From: Clostridiales bacterium
GTDB taxonomy: Bacteria > Bacillota > Clostridia > Lachnospirales > Lachnospiraceae
Length of the DNA stretch: 64,000 nt
Assembly (NCBI GenBank): GCA_012519695.1
Contig: JAAYPT010000013.1
Location: 1-64,000, forward strand
Reading direction: 5' to 3'
In this document: positions 17,103 through 25,995 of the stretch, one piece after another
How the letters are laid out: each line of letters starts with the position of its first letter
Numbering within the stretch: the stretch's first letter is position 1
Notes under the pieces: model-generated
What the model was told of the DNA's origin: nothing
Databases searched by the model: none
Seen by the model: only the letters and a program-made list of their open reading frames with translations
Translations under genes and position numbers: made by a program

Positions 17103-18780
17103 GCTATATCTTATCTATTTAGCAGCAGGGTTGTTGCCAATGTTGATTGTAGGTATATACTGCTATCATTTTGTGAATCAGCTATTAGTAGAACGAGAGG
17201 TAAAAAATCTGCAAAATAGTTTGAATCAGGCAATGGGAGTAGTAAATAATCAATTGACAATTTATGAAAACATGTCAGATTATCTGGCATTTAATCAGGC
17301 AATTTTGCAAACAGTGTCATATCCCTATGAAGATAATTATTATGAGATGTATAATCAGTTTTCTACGGTATTTGATCCCATGGTAACATCCTTGAAGTAT
17401 TTACATAATGACATTAAGCAGGTTACCATTTATGCAAGAAATGATATCGAAAGACATGATACTACACTTGCTCCCATTACGGATATAGAAAAAGAACCCT
17501 GGTTTGCGCAGCTTGCTGCCAACAATAATAAAATACTGTGGGTGATGGATAAGTCACAAAAGAAGGTATTTTGTGTAAGGAATATGCCACAGTTGCAGGG
17601 AGAATCCGGAGTTATTTATATTGAAGTAGATTATGATAAGTTGTTTGAGCCTTTTACCCAGATGTTGGATGAGAACTATGGCGTATATGTGCAGAAAAAT
17701 GACAAAATGATTTTTGATTATAATGTGTTTAAGAAACCATATGATGAAATGGATTTTAGCGAGAAAAATATTACTTCGCTAAAGACGGCGAATGACTCGG
17801 AATTTATTTTTGTAGATTGTGATTCCAAAGAGGAAATCGGACTTCATGCAGGATTATATCGTCCAACTTCTCAGATTGAGACGACCATTCGTCCAATGAT
17901 GAAGACAATGGTATTGATTTATGTAATCAGTATTATTGCAGCAATTATGCTATTGACACAGCTTACCAGAATCATTGTAAAAAATATCGAAAAGTTAACT
18001 CAGAATATGAAGGATGTAAAAAGAGGAAACCTGGAGGTAACGGTAGTAAGTGATTCACAGGATGAAATCGGAGAATTAATACAAGGTTTTGGAGATATGG
18101 TAGAGCGGATAAAGACCTTGATAGAAGAAGTGTACGAGGGAAAAATTTCGTTGAAAGAATATGAAATGAAGGCACTTCAGGCTCAGATTAATCCTCACTT
18201 TTTATATAATAGTCTGTCTTTAATTAACTGGAAGGCAATTGAAGCAAACGAAAAGGATATTAGTAAAATTACATTAGCCTTATCAAAATTTTATCGAACT
18301 GCGTTGAATAAAGGAAATAATGTGTTGCCATTAGAGGATGAGATTAGTAATGTAAAGTCTTATCTGGATATTCAGTTGATGATGCATGATTATGAGTTTG
18401 ATGTGGAGATGGATATTGATGAGCGGATGTATTACTATGATACACCAAACCTGATTTTACAGCCATTAATTGAAAATGCCATTGACCATGGTGTGGACTT
18501 GAAAACAGAAGGCAGAGGAAAGATTATCATTCGCGGCTGGAGTGAAGGGGAAACCATGTACCTTTCTGTAGAAGATAATGGAGTGGGCATGGAAGAAGAG
18601 GTAGCTAAGACAATTATAACGCAAAAATCAAAGGGATACGGTGTCCGAAATGTAAATGAAAGAATAAAGTTAATATACGGACAGGAGTATGGTCTTGATA
18701 TAAAAAGTAAAGTGGGAGAGGGAACTACAATTACGGTAAAGCTTCCAATTGTAATCAGAAAAGGAGGACTGAATCCGTGA
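17056..18780 (+). CDS. YesM-like sensor histidine kinase
   Basis: This 574-residue membrane kinase has a first membrane span at about 15-37, a long extracellular sensor region to about 280, a second span at 285-305, a HAMP domain (about 306-360), and the His-kinase core with phospho-acceptor His381 in QINPHFLYNSL. The ATPase boxes follow: IENAIDHG, VEDNGVGM and KGYGVRNVNERI. Its start lies 47 bases inside the response-regulator gene, so the two are co-translated. It should sense a carbohydrate or its binding protein outside the cell. The next gene, a binding lipoprotein, overlaps its stop. Confidence 0.94.
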   Translation: MKKIYRWIKDLKLRNKLYLIYLAAGLLPMLIVGIYCYHFVNQLLVEREVKNLQNSLNQAMGVVNNQLTIYENMSDYLAFNQAILQTVSYPYEDNYYEMYNQFSTVFDPMVTSLKYLHNDIKQVTIYARNDIERHDTTLAPITDIEKEPWFAQLAANNNKILWVMDKSQKKVFCVRNMPQLQGESGVIYIEVDYDKLFEPFTQMLDENYGVYVQKNDKMIFDYNVFKKPYDEMDFSEKNITSLKTANDSEFIFVDCDSKEEIGLHAGLYRPTSQIETTIRPMMKTMVLIYVISIIAAIMLLTQLTRIIVKNIEKLTQNMKDVKRGNLEVTVVSDSQDEIGELIQGFGDMVERIKTLIEEVYEGKISLKEYEMKALQAQINPHFLYNSLSLINWKAIEANEKDISKITLALSKFYRTALNKGNNVLPLEDEISNVKSYLDIQLMMHDYEFDVEMDIDERMYYYDTPNLILQPLIENAIDHGVDLKTEGRGKIIIRGWSEGETMYLSVEDNGVGMEEEVAKTIITQKSKGYGVRNVNERIKLIYGQEYGLDIKSKVGEGTTITVKLPIVIRKGGLNP

Positions 18781-20444
18781 AAAAGAAAGTAATTAGTGTG
18801 CTTTTAGTAGCTGCATTGATGACAGGATGTACTTTTTCTGCAAAAGAAGAACAGCAGGGAAAAGAAGAGCAAAATCTGGCAGAAGAATATGAAGTGGCCA
18901 GCACTACCCCCTTCGGAAAATATCCTAAGGAAGTGACCTATACCCTTGGAAAGATGACAAGTACTAATAATTCTAATCTTCCGGAGGGAGATACCTATGA
19001 AAATAACGTTTACACCAGATATCTGAAGGATATGCTTAATATACAAAATGTGGATGTATTTGAAGAAACCAGTGTTTCTTATTACGATATTGTAAATATG
19101 GCAATTGCAGAAAATAATCTTCCGGATGTGATGTTAGTTCAGGGATTAGATAACTTGCAGACCTTGGTGGAAAATGACATGATAGAAGATTTGACAGATG
19201 CCTATCAAAATTGTGCCAGTGAACGTATTAAAGATATTTATGCCAGCTATGATGAGAGTGTTTTGGGAAATGTGACATTTGATGGAAAGCTCATGGCATT
19301 GCCGGAAACCAATATTTCTGATGGTCCACAGTTATTGTGGCTACGAAAGGACTGGATGGACAAGCTGGGATTAGCAGAACCACAAACATTAGAGGATGCA
19401 GAAAATATTATTGAACAGTTTGTAACGCAAGACCCTGGTGGAAATGGAGCAGGAAATACCATTGGACTGGCATGTGAAAATGACATTTGTGGTGAGATGG
19501 GATATAACTATGAATATCACCTGGATATTTTATTTGCTAAGTATGATTCGTATCCGCAACAGTGGATGAAGGATGGGGATGGAAAGCTTTATTATGGTGG
19601 TGTGCAGCCGCAGACAAAGGAGGCACTTGCCAAAGCAAGAGAATGGTATGAGCGTGGTATTTTAGATAAGCAGTTCTTAATGCGTACTAATGATAATATT
19701 GCAGATACGATTATTGAAGGAAAATGTGGAGCATTTTTCGGACCTTGGTGGGCACCAAATAATCCATTGATGGAGGCAATGCAGGAAAATCCGGATGCAG
19801 AGTGGAAACCATATCTATTGTCTAATACAGAGGATGGAAAGACAAGATATGCACAGCAAAACGCAAGTACTCAGTATGTAGTGGTGCGAAAGGGATATGA
19901 ACATCCGGAAGTAATTATGAAAACAATTAGTGTGCTGTTTGATTATGTTCGTTATACGGATATTAATAACGAAGATTTTATCCATTATTATCAATGGAAT
20001 GTGGATCCCACAGCACGACCTGTTTATATCAATGTAGATTACAGTGATGCATTGAATCGTTGTTACAATGAGCTGACTTCTGCATTATCAGGAGAGAGGG
20101 ATGTAGACAGTATGGAGTTGTTAGAACAGTCCTATTACCAACACTGTTTAAAATATATAGACAATCCGGAAACGGCTACGCCGGATCAGTGGGCCGCATA
20201 TACCTCACGAATTACAGCGTGTGAAGTATTAGCGGGAGCCCAGACAGAAGAAGTAAAGACCTATTTTTTTGCAGAAACAGATACCATGCGTTCTATGTGG
20301 TGGAAATTAAAGGAAATGCAAAAACAGACCTATTTAGAAATTATTACAGGTGAAAAACCAATTGATTATTTTGATACTTTTGTGGAGCAATGGTATCAGA
20401 CTGGTGGAGAAAAGATATTACAAGAAGTAAATGCCGGAATGTAA
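18777..20444 (+). CDS. Extracellular solute-binding lipoprotein linked to the two-component system
   Basis: This 555-residue lipoprotein starts at a GTG that overlaps the kinase stop. Its lipobox is LMTGC with Cys18. The mature protein has the size and features of large oligosaccharide-binding proteins of the LplA/YtcQ type (MLVQGLDNLQTLVENDMIEDL, LLWLRKDWMDKLGLAEPQT). No permease genes follow. It may deliver sugar to a transporter encoded elsewhere or present its ligand to the kinase as a co-sensor, as proposed for other kinase-linked binding proteins. No ribosome site separates it from the kinase, other than a GGAGG inside the kinase end. Confidence 0.88.
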   Translation: MKKKVISVLLVAALMTGCTFSAKEEQQGKEEQNLAEEYEVASTTPFGKYPKEVTYTLGKMTSTNNSNLPEGDTYENNVYTRYLKDMLNIQNVDVFEETSVSYYDIVNMAIAENNLPDVMLVQGLDNLQTLVENDMIEDLTDAYQNCASERIKDIYASYDESVLGNVTFDGKLMALPETNISDGPQLLWLRKDWMDKLGLAEPQTLEDAENIIEQFVTQDPGGNGAGNTIGLACENDICGEMGYNYEYHLDILFAKYDSYPQQWMKDGDGKLYYGGVQPQTKEALAKAREWYERGILDKQFLMRTNDNIADTIIEGKCGAFFGPWWAPNNPLMEAMQENPDAEWKPYLLSNTEDGKTRYAQQNASTQYVVVRKGYEHPEVIMKTISVLFDYVRYTDINNEDFIHYYQWNVDPTARPVYINVDYSDALNRCYNELTSALSGERDVDSMELLEQSYYQHCLKYIDNPETATPDQWAAYTSRITACEVLAGAQTEEVKTYFFAETDTMRSMWWKLKEMQKQTYLEIITGEKPIDYFDTFVEQWYQTGGEKILQEVNAGM

Positions 20445-20479
20445 TAACGATAAGTAAGGATAGAAAAGGAGAGAATAGT

Positions 20480-21610
20480 ATGGAAAAGCGAGAAATGAAA
20501 AAACTTGGTGTAACTGCAAGTTTGCTGGGATTTGGATGCATGCGTTTTCCTACAACCCCAGAAGGTAAAATTGATGAGCCAAGAGCAGAAAAAATGTTGG
20601 ATATGGCATATCAGGCAGGGGTAAATTACTTTGATACTGCATATCCATATCATGAAAAGGCAAGCGAACCATTTGTAGGACGAGTATTAAATAAGTATGA
20701 CAGAGATACTTATTACCTGGCAACCAAATTGCCAACCTGGCTACTGGAAAAGGAAGAAGATACAGAAAGAATCTTTCGGGAACAGTTAGAGCGACTACAA
20801 AAAGATTATGTAGATTTTTATCTGATTCATGCCTTGGACAAAGAACGTTGGGAAAAAGTGAAAGAGCTAAATGTAATAGAACATTGTGAGAAGTTACAGA
20901 GGGAAGGAAAAATTAAATACCTGGGATTTTCTTTTCATGATGACTATGAAGTGTTTGAGGAAATTTTAACAAGCAGAGACTGGGATTTTTGTCAAATACA
21001 GTATAATTACATGGATACAGAAGAACAGGCAGGAGACAAGGGGTATGCATTGACGGAAAAGTTAGGAGTACCGCTTGTAATTATGGAGCCGGTTCGTGGC
21101 GGAAGTCTGGCAGGTTTTTCCGAAGACATCGAAGAGATGTTTCATAAACTAGATGCGGATAAGTCGGTTGCTTCTTATGCATTGCGCTGGGTAGCAAGTC
21201 ACCCAAATGTAAAAGTAGTGTTGAGTGGAATGTCTACAGAAGAACAGGCACAGGATAACCTGAATACCTTCACACATTTTAAGCCGTTAAATGAAAAAGA
21301 GGAAAGTACCATTAATGAAGTGGTGAAAACACTACGCAGCAGGGTGAAAAATGGTTGTACCGGATGTGCTTACTGTATGCCATGTCCGGCAGGTGTGAAT
21401 ATTCCGAAAAACTTCCGAATCTGGAATCAGTATCATATTTACCAAAGATATGGAGTTATAAAGTATTCTTGGGAAGAGATGGAGGAAAAAGAAAGACCAG
21501 TCAACTGTATAAAGTGTGGAAAGTGTGAAACTGTCTGTCCACAGCACCTTTCCATTCGTGAAAATTTGGAACAGGTGCAAAAAGACTTGGAAGAAGCAAA
21601 AAGAAAATAA
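20480..21610 (+). CDS. Aldo/keto reductase with C-terminal 4Fe-4S ferredoxin domain
   Basis: This 376-residue cytoplasmic protein has an aldo/keto reductase barrel with the tetrad Asp52, Tyr57, Lys83 and His117, fused to a ferredoxin-like tail. Eight cysteines fall in two clusters: Cys293/296/299/302 and Cys343/346/349/353, the latter in the CxxCxxCxxxCP form. Such fusions are common in anaerobes and may take electrons from ferredoxin. The ATG at 20480 is chosen because it follows AAAGGAGAG; a longer reading from 20390 would overlap the previous gene and adds no conserved sequence. The substrate is not identifiable. The next gene starts 20 bases downstream, probably in the same operon. Confidence 0.92.
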   Translation: MEKREMKKLGVTASLLGFGCMRFPTTPEGKIDEPRAEKMLDMAYQAGVNYFDTAYPYHEKASEPFVGRVLNKYDRDTYYLATKLPTWLLEKEEDTERIFREQLERLQKDYVDFYLIHALDKERWEKVKELNVIEHCEKLQREGKIKYLGFSFHDDYEVFEEILTSRDWDFCQIQYNYMDTEEQAGDKGYALTEKLGVPLVIMEPVRGGSLAGFSEDIEEMFHKLDADKSVASYALRWVASHPNVKVVLSGMSTEEQAQDNLNTFTHFKPLNEKEESTINEVVKTLRSRVKNGCTGCAYCMPCPAGVNIPKNFRIWNQYHIYQRYGVIKYSWEEMEEKERPVNCIKCGKCETVCPQHLSIRENLEQVQKDLEEAKRK

Positions 21611-21630
21611 GAAAAGCAGGAGCAAAAGCA

Positions 21631-23328
21631 ATGAAACAGGCGATAGAATTAAGGGAATTATTGAAAAAAATTGACCGTAAAGGATATCCTGCCTATAAAG
21701 AAACCCGGGGACAATACCAGTTCCCGGGTTATGTGTTAAGTATAGACCATGTACAAGGGGACCCATTTGCGGCACCTTCTAAAGTGAGCGTACAGGTGAA
21801 AGGAGCACAGGCAGGTTTTGCAAAGGAATTATATGATAAGGAGCATAAAAGAATTGCATTGCAGGATTACTTATTGCGGCAGTTTGGGAAGGAAGTAGCG
21901 GGCTTTGCATTTCAGGCGAAGGGATCGGGAAAGAGTGGCTTAATGTCGGTAAGTCGTCCGGGACAGGAAATTTTAGAACGCAGTGCATGCAGTATACAAG
22001 AAGAAAATGGTGACATTTTGCTGCGACTGGAAATTGGGTTTCCTGCAAACGGAAGAACCATTAATGCAAGAGAACTGGAGAAAATAATATTTGATTTTTT
22101 ACCGGAGTGCGTAAGAAAGTCCCTATATTATAAGTCGTTGAATAAAAAACAAGTGCAGCAGGTTATGGAATTGTCACAAGACCAGCAGTATATTCGAGAA
22201 GAATTAAAAAAACGCAATCTGTGTGCCTTTGTGGCAGATGGTAGTGTTTTACCAAGAGAGTCAGGTATTTCTCAAAAGCCTATGAAAGGTGCGATAAAAT
22301 TTCGGTCACCAGAGTCATTAAGAGTAAGCTTAGAATTGCCTTATTATGGAACATTAACAGGAATGGGAATACCAAATGGGATCACATTAGTTGTGGGTGG
22401 CGGTTATCACGGAAAATCTACCTTGTTAAAAGCTTTGGAAATGGGTGTTTATAATCACATTGCCGGAGATGGTCGAGAGTATGTCATAACGGATAGTTCT
22501 GCAATGAAAATTCGGGCAGAGGACGGCAGAAGTATTAAAAATACAGATGTATCTATGTTTATCAATCATTTGCCAAACGGGAAGAATACAAAACATTTTT
22601 CCACGGAAGACGCCAGCGGAAGCACCTCTCAGGCAGCAAATGTAATAGAGGCAATGGAGGCAGAAACGAAAGTATTTTTAATTGATGAAGATACCAGTGC
22701 AACTAACTTTATGATACGAGATGAGCTGATGCAGCGTGTGGTAAGCAGGAATGCGGAGCCGATTACACCGTTTATAGACCGAATTGAGGAGTTGTATAAA
22801 CACTACGGTATTTCTACTATATTGGTAGCAGGAAGTTCCGGCTCTTATTTTCATAAAGCGGATGTAATTTTGCAGATGGAGCAGTATATTCCACGGGATA
22901 TTACCGACTTTGCCAAACAAGAGGCGGAGAGTTTCCCAATTCCGGTGGAAAAAGTACCGAAAAGTGAACGACCATCCTTTGAACGAAAATTAGAATTCTA
23001 TGTAAAAGGAAAACGTGGTGATGACAGGATAAAGGTAAAAGTGCAGGGAAAGGATGGATTTTCCTTAAACCATGAAACTGTGGATTTACGTTATTTAGAG
23101 CAGATTGCAGATGTGGAGCAGGTAACGGCTCTGGGGTATATTTTAAAATATGTAGCGATGAATATGGGAAGAGGAGAAGAAACACTTCAGGAAATCCTAG
23201 GGAAGTTAGAACAGATATTGGCGCAACGAGGATTGGCTGGAATTTGTGATGGAAATTATTTACCGTCAGGACTTGCAATGCCTAGAAAACAGGAAGTATT
23301 TGCATGTTTGAATCGATGGAGAGGGTAA
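21631..23328 (+). CDS. ABC-class ATPase domain protein (PF09818 type)
   Basis: This 565-residue soluble protein belongs to the 'predicted ATPase of the ABC class' family, whose function is unknown. A Walker A motif GGGYHGKST lies at 256-264 and a Walker B VFLIDED ends near 354. SGSTSQA at about 329-335 sits where an ABC signature would be expected, and the GSSGSYF segment follows. It has no membrane spans and no transporter partner, so it is not a transport ATPase. The N-terminal 200 residues form the family's own domain. It lies 20 bases after the aldo/keto reductase gene. Confidence 0.88.
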   Translation: MKQAIELRELLKKIDRKGYPAYKETRGQYQFPGYVLSIDHVQGDPFAAPSKVSVQVKGAQAGFAKELYDKEHKRIALQDYLLRQFGKEVAGFAFQAKGSGKSGLMSVSRPGQEILERSACSIQEENGDILLRLEIGFPANGRTINARELEKIIFDFLPECVRKSLYYKSLNKKQVQQVMELSQDQQYIREELKKRNLCAFVADGSVLPRESGISQKPMKGAIKFRSPESLRVSLELPYYGTLTGMGIPNGITLVVGGGYHGKSTLLKALEMGVYNHIAGDGREYVITDSSAMKIRAEDGRSIKNTDVSMFINHLPNGKNTKHFSTEDASGSTSQAANVIEAMEAETKVFLIDEDTSATNFMIRDELMQRVVSRNAEPITPFIDRIEELYKHYGISTILVAGSSGSYFHKADVILQMEQYIPRDITDFAKQEAESFPIPVEKVPKSERPSFERKLEFYVKGKRGDDRIKVKVQGKDGFSLNHETVDLRYLEQIADVEQVTALGYILKYVAMNMGRGEETLQEILGKLEQILAQRGLAGICDGNYLPSGLAMPRKQEVFACLNRWRG

Positions 23329-23394
23329 GGAAAAATACCTTATAAAAAACATTTGATGCAAGAGAGAAAATTATAAAAAGGTCATTTTTGTAAG

Positions 23395-23423
23395 TTGACA
23401 GTATGGCATATATACCATATAAT
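23395..23423 (+). promoter_or_regulatory. Consensus promoter with palindromic operator for the toxin-antitoxin operon
   Basis: TTGACA (23395-23400), 17 bases, TATAAT (23418-23423) is a perfect sigma-A promoter. The spacer and -10 box contain an 18-base imperfect palindrome at 23402-23419 (TATGG...CCATA, 16 of 18 symmetric). This is the expected site for autorepression by the downstream HTH antitoxin. Confidence 0.85.
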
Positions 23424-23451
23424 ATGATTAAAGTAGAAGGGAGGAAGAAAG

Positions 23452-23814
23452 ATAAAAAATAGATTTGATGTAGAGTTTTATACAAAAGATAATGGAGAAA
23501 AACCTGCAAAAGAATTTATTTTAAGCCTTGATAAGAAAATGCGAGCTAGAATGTTGGGAATAATCGATATACTAGAAGAAAAGGGAAACTATCTTAGAGA
23601 GCCATATAGTAAATATTTAGAAGACGGAATTTTTGAAATAAGGGTAAAAGTTGGAAATAATATATCAAGAGTATTATATTTTTTCTATTTTGAGAAAAGA
23701 ATAGTTATTACAAATGGATTTATTAAGAAAACCCAAAAAACCCCAAAACAAGAAATAAAATTGGCAAAGACATATCGAAATCATTTCTTAGAAAGGATGG
23801 AACATCATGAGTGA
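23452..23814 (+). CDS. HigB/RelE-like toxin (Gp49 family), apparent ATA start
   Basis: This 120-residue protein matches phage-derived Gp49/HigB-type mRNA interferase toxins: the N-terminal FDVEFYTKDNGEKPAKEF, the GIFEIRVKVGNN core and the RVLYFF-NGFIKKTQKTP region. The first ATG (23539) would remove the conserved first strand. The frame is open back to a TAG at 23434 and holds no ATG, GTG or TTG there, but an ATA at 23452 lies 7 bases after GGGAGG. I therefore place the start at ATA; an ATT at 23515 is less likely. It overlaps the antitoxin gene by 8 bases, in the toxin-first order typical of HigBA. Confidence 0.8.
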   Translation: MKNRFDVEFYTKDNGEKPAKEFILSLDKKMRARMLGIIDILEEKGNYLREPYSKYLEDGIFEIRVKVGNNISRVLYFFYFEKRIVITNGFIKKTQKTPKQEIKLAKTYRNHFLERMEHHE

Positions 23815-24094
23815 ATTTAGAGAATTTTTAAATGAACAGTTACAAGACGAAGAGTTTCAGAAAGAATGGAATGATATTCAGCCGGAAATGGATGTTATTC
23901 GGGCAATTGTGGATGCCAGAATTTCGCAGAATCTTACGCAAAAGGAGCTTGCCAAAAGGACGGGAATTAATCAGGCGGATATTAGCAAGTTAGAAAATGG
24001 AACCAGGAATCCATCATTGAAATTATTAAAACGTCTTGCTGATGGAATGGATATGGTTTTGAAAATTGAGTTTGTACCAAAAGCAAAAGTTTAA
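23807..24094 (+). CDS. HigA-like antitoxin, XRE-family HTH protein
   Basis: This 95-residue protein has a Cro/C1-type helix-turn-helix at about 37-85 (LTQKELAKRTGINQADISKL). The acidic N-terminal half would neutralise the toxin. It probably represses the operon through the palindrome inside the promoter at 23402-23419. The start overlaps the toxin stop, behind GAAAGGATGG. The 5' overlap ensures linked production of both partners. Confidence 0.92.
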   Translation: MSEFREFLNEQLQDEEFQKEWNDIQPEMDVIRAIVDARISQNLTQKELAKRTGINQADISKLENGTRNPSLKLLKRLADGMDMVLKIEFVPKAKV

Positions 24095-24101
24095 AAGGGT
24101 T

Positions 24102-24147
24102 AAAAAGAGGCTGTCAATGAGAAAAAAATCTCAGTGGCAGCTTTTTG
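24102..24147 (+). terminator. Terminator after the antitoxin gene
   Basis: AAAAGAGGCTGTCA...TGGCAGCTTTTT with inner ATGAGA/TCTCAG and an A-rich loop forms an imperfect stem ending in five Ts. It closes the toxin-antitoxin operon. Confidence 0.85.
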
Positions 24148-24183
24148 AAATAATAAAAGATGCATTAAAAGTTAAAAATCCTC

Positions 24184-24212
24184 TTGACAGAATACTGTTT
24201 TCTGCATATAAT
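24184..24212 (+). promoter_or_regulatory. Consensus sigma-A promoter for the SGNH hydrolase gene
   Basis: TTGACA (24184-24189), 17 bases, TATAAT (24207-24212): a perfect promoter about 57 bases before the start codon. Confidence 0.9.
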
Positions 24213-24268
24213 CCATATATAACCTAGTTAATAAGTATGAAATATAGGAAATAGACAGGAGGATGCAG

Positions 24269-24883
24269 ATGAAACAGATATTATGCTTTGGAGATTCAAA
24301 TACCTATGGATTGATTCCGGGAACGAAGGACCGCTATCCTTGGGAAGTGCGTTGGACTGGAATTTTAGCAGAAGGGATAAGGGAAAAAGGTTTTCAGGTA
24401 GTGGAGGAAGGTCTTTGTGGAAGAACAACGGTCTTTGAAGATGAACTGCGGGACAATCGAAGAGGTGCGGCAGTACTTCCTATGATTTTAGAATCACATC
24501 AGCCATTGGAAAAGGTAGTTCTCATGCTTGGAACCAATGATTGCAAAACAATTTATCAGGCATCTGCGGAAGTAATTGGAAAGGGCGTAGAAAAGCTGGT
24601 TCACCAGATACAGGCGGCGGATGAAAATATTGAGATTCTTTTGGTATCTCCTATTTTGCTGGGAGAAGGTGTGGGAGAAGAAGGATATGACCCGGAATTT
24701 AATCAGGAATCCGTTGAAACTTCAAAGGGCTTAAAGGCAGTTTATGAACAGGTGGCAAAGCGCAACGGTTGTGCCTTTTTAGCTGCATCCGACTACGCCA
24801 AGGCAAGTGGCGCAGACCGTGAGCATTTAGACGAGAACGGACACAGACAGTTAGCAGAGGCAGTTTTACAAAGAATAGCGTAA
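24269..24883 (+). CDS. SGNH/GDSL-family hydrolase (arylesterase/acetylesterase-like)
   Basis: This 204-residue cytoplasmic esterase has the SGNH blocks: GDSNTYG with nucleophile Ser9, the glycine in CGRTT, LGTNDCK with the block-III Asn, and DREHLDENGHRQLA with the catalytic Asp-x-x-His near the C-terminus. The family removes acetyl or acyl groups from sugars and other esters. Two ATGs are available; 24263 abuts the AGGAGG site directly, so 24269 with six bases spacing is preferred. It has its own promoter and points toward the RpiR gene, which is convergent. Confidence 0.9.
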   Translation: MKQILCFGDSNTYGLIPGTKDRYPWEVRWTGILAEGIREKGFQVVEEGLCGRTTVFEDELRDNRRGAAVLPMILESHQPLEKVVLMLGTNDCKTIYQASAEVIGKGVEKLVHQIQAADENIEILLVSPILLGEGVGEEGYDPEFNQESVETSKGLKAVYEQVAKRNGCAFLAASDYAKASGADREHLDENGHRQLAEAVLQRIA

Positions 24884-24921
24884 AAATCTCATCAAATCGT
24901 CAATAAGTAGGAAATCTTGAT

Positions 24922-25758
24922 TTACCGCTTGATAAAGTTTGAATAGTTTTCCCGGAGCTGTTCTAAGTATTCCGCACGTTTTACTGCATCCGGGCATTCC
25001 TCTGTCAATTTCATAATCAATAAATCAACAACCGTCATCGGGGCGACCATGGAATGATATTCATTTGGTTCACCCCGATAACTGTAAAGAAGTATATCCG
25101 CCTGGGTAATTTCCGGAGAAGCAAGAAGGTCTGTAAACAAAATGGTCTTATAGTGAACCTTTTTGGCATGACGGAGTAAAATTTGCACTTCGGATAACAG
25201 GCGGGAATAGCTGAACATAATCACCAGGTCACGACTGCCAAGGTTGGTCATAGTTTCATAGATACCGGAACCGGTGGCAATGGGAGTAAAGGTAAGCCCA
25301 AGGCGGCGACAACGATAAGTTAAAATATCTGCAAGACCAATGGCGGCATCGGTAGCGAAGAAATAAAGATGCTTTGCTGTTAAAATAGTATGTACTGCCT
25401 GGTGAAGTACCTCCGGTTCTAACTTATCCAGTGTGTGCATGATATGGTCTTCGTATTGACTTTTTATATTCTTTAGATGGCTTTCCTCGGCTTGCCAACG
25501 TTTTAAAGCAAATGAAGTTCTGGCAGAAGGGGAGGACTGCTCGGCAAGACGTACAAAATCTTTAAAGTCTTTCATATTTTGAAATCCAATTTTTTCCCAA
25601 AAGCGAGATACCGTAGAGCTGCTTAAGCCCAGGGAGTCTACAAGACTTTCTGTGGTAAGATAGGGAAGATTTCTTTGATTTTTCATCAAATGATCCATAA
25701 TTTTGTAATCTGATTTAGAAAAAGAATCTTTATGTTCCTCATATAATTTTTCAAGCAT
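24922..25758 (-). CDS. RpiR/MurR-family transcriptional regulator
   Basis: This 278-residue regulator has an N-terminal RpiR helix-turn-helix (LTTESLVDSLGLSSSTVSRFWEKIGF) and a C-terminal SIS domain (about 110-250) that binds phosphosugars. The start is placed at 25758, where GGAGG lies 9 bases before the ATG; an ATG at 25800 has no ribosome site and adds 14 atypical residues. It is divergent from the isomerase-transporter-phosphatase operon, the usual place for a local regulator, which suggests that operon handles a sugar phosphate. Confidence 0.93.
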   Translation of the reverse strand: MLEKLYEEHKDSFSKSDYKIMDHLMKNQRNLPYLTTESLVDSLGLSSSTVSRFWEKIGFQNMKDFKDFVRLAEQSSPSARTSFALKRWQAEESHLKNIKSQYEDHIMHTLDKLEPEVLHQAVHTILTAKHLYFFATDAAIGLADILTYRCRRLGLTFTPIATGSGIYETMTNLGSRDLVIMFSYSRLLSEVQILLRHAKKVHYKTILFTDLLASPEITQADILLYSYRGEPNEYHSMVAPMTVVDLLIMKLTEECPDAVKRAEYLEQLRENYSNFIKR

Positions 25759-25995
25759 TTCTTGAAACCTCCAGGTAGAAATTTTTATAATTTTGCTCAT
25801 TTATGGGGCGGTGACTCTATTGGAGCCACCTAGAATAGTTACCTTTATTCTAACAAAATATCTCAAAATTGCAATAAAAATTGCAAAACAATAAAAATGA
25901 AATAAATTTACTCAAAATTTACAAAAGTATATCATTACATTTTACAAAAGAACTCTATTATCAACTCATGACTGAAACAGACGAGGAGGATTCAT
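25759..25995. other. Divergent intergenic region (rpiR-type gene / isomerase operon)
   Basis: This gap is AT-rich and must contain both divergent promoters. On the minus strand TGTTAGAAT (plus 25847-25855) resembles an extended -10 box for the regulator. A small stem GGTG-CTC/GAG-CACC (25810-25830) lies in the regulator's leader. No convincing promoter was found for the plus-strand operon. Confidence 0.4.
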
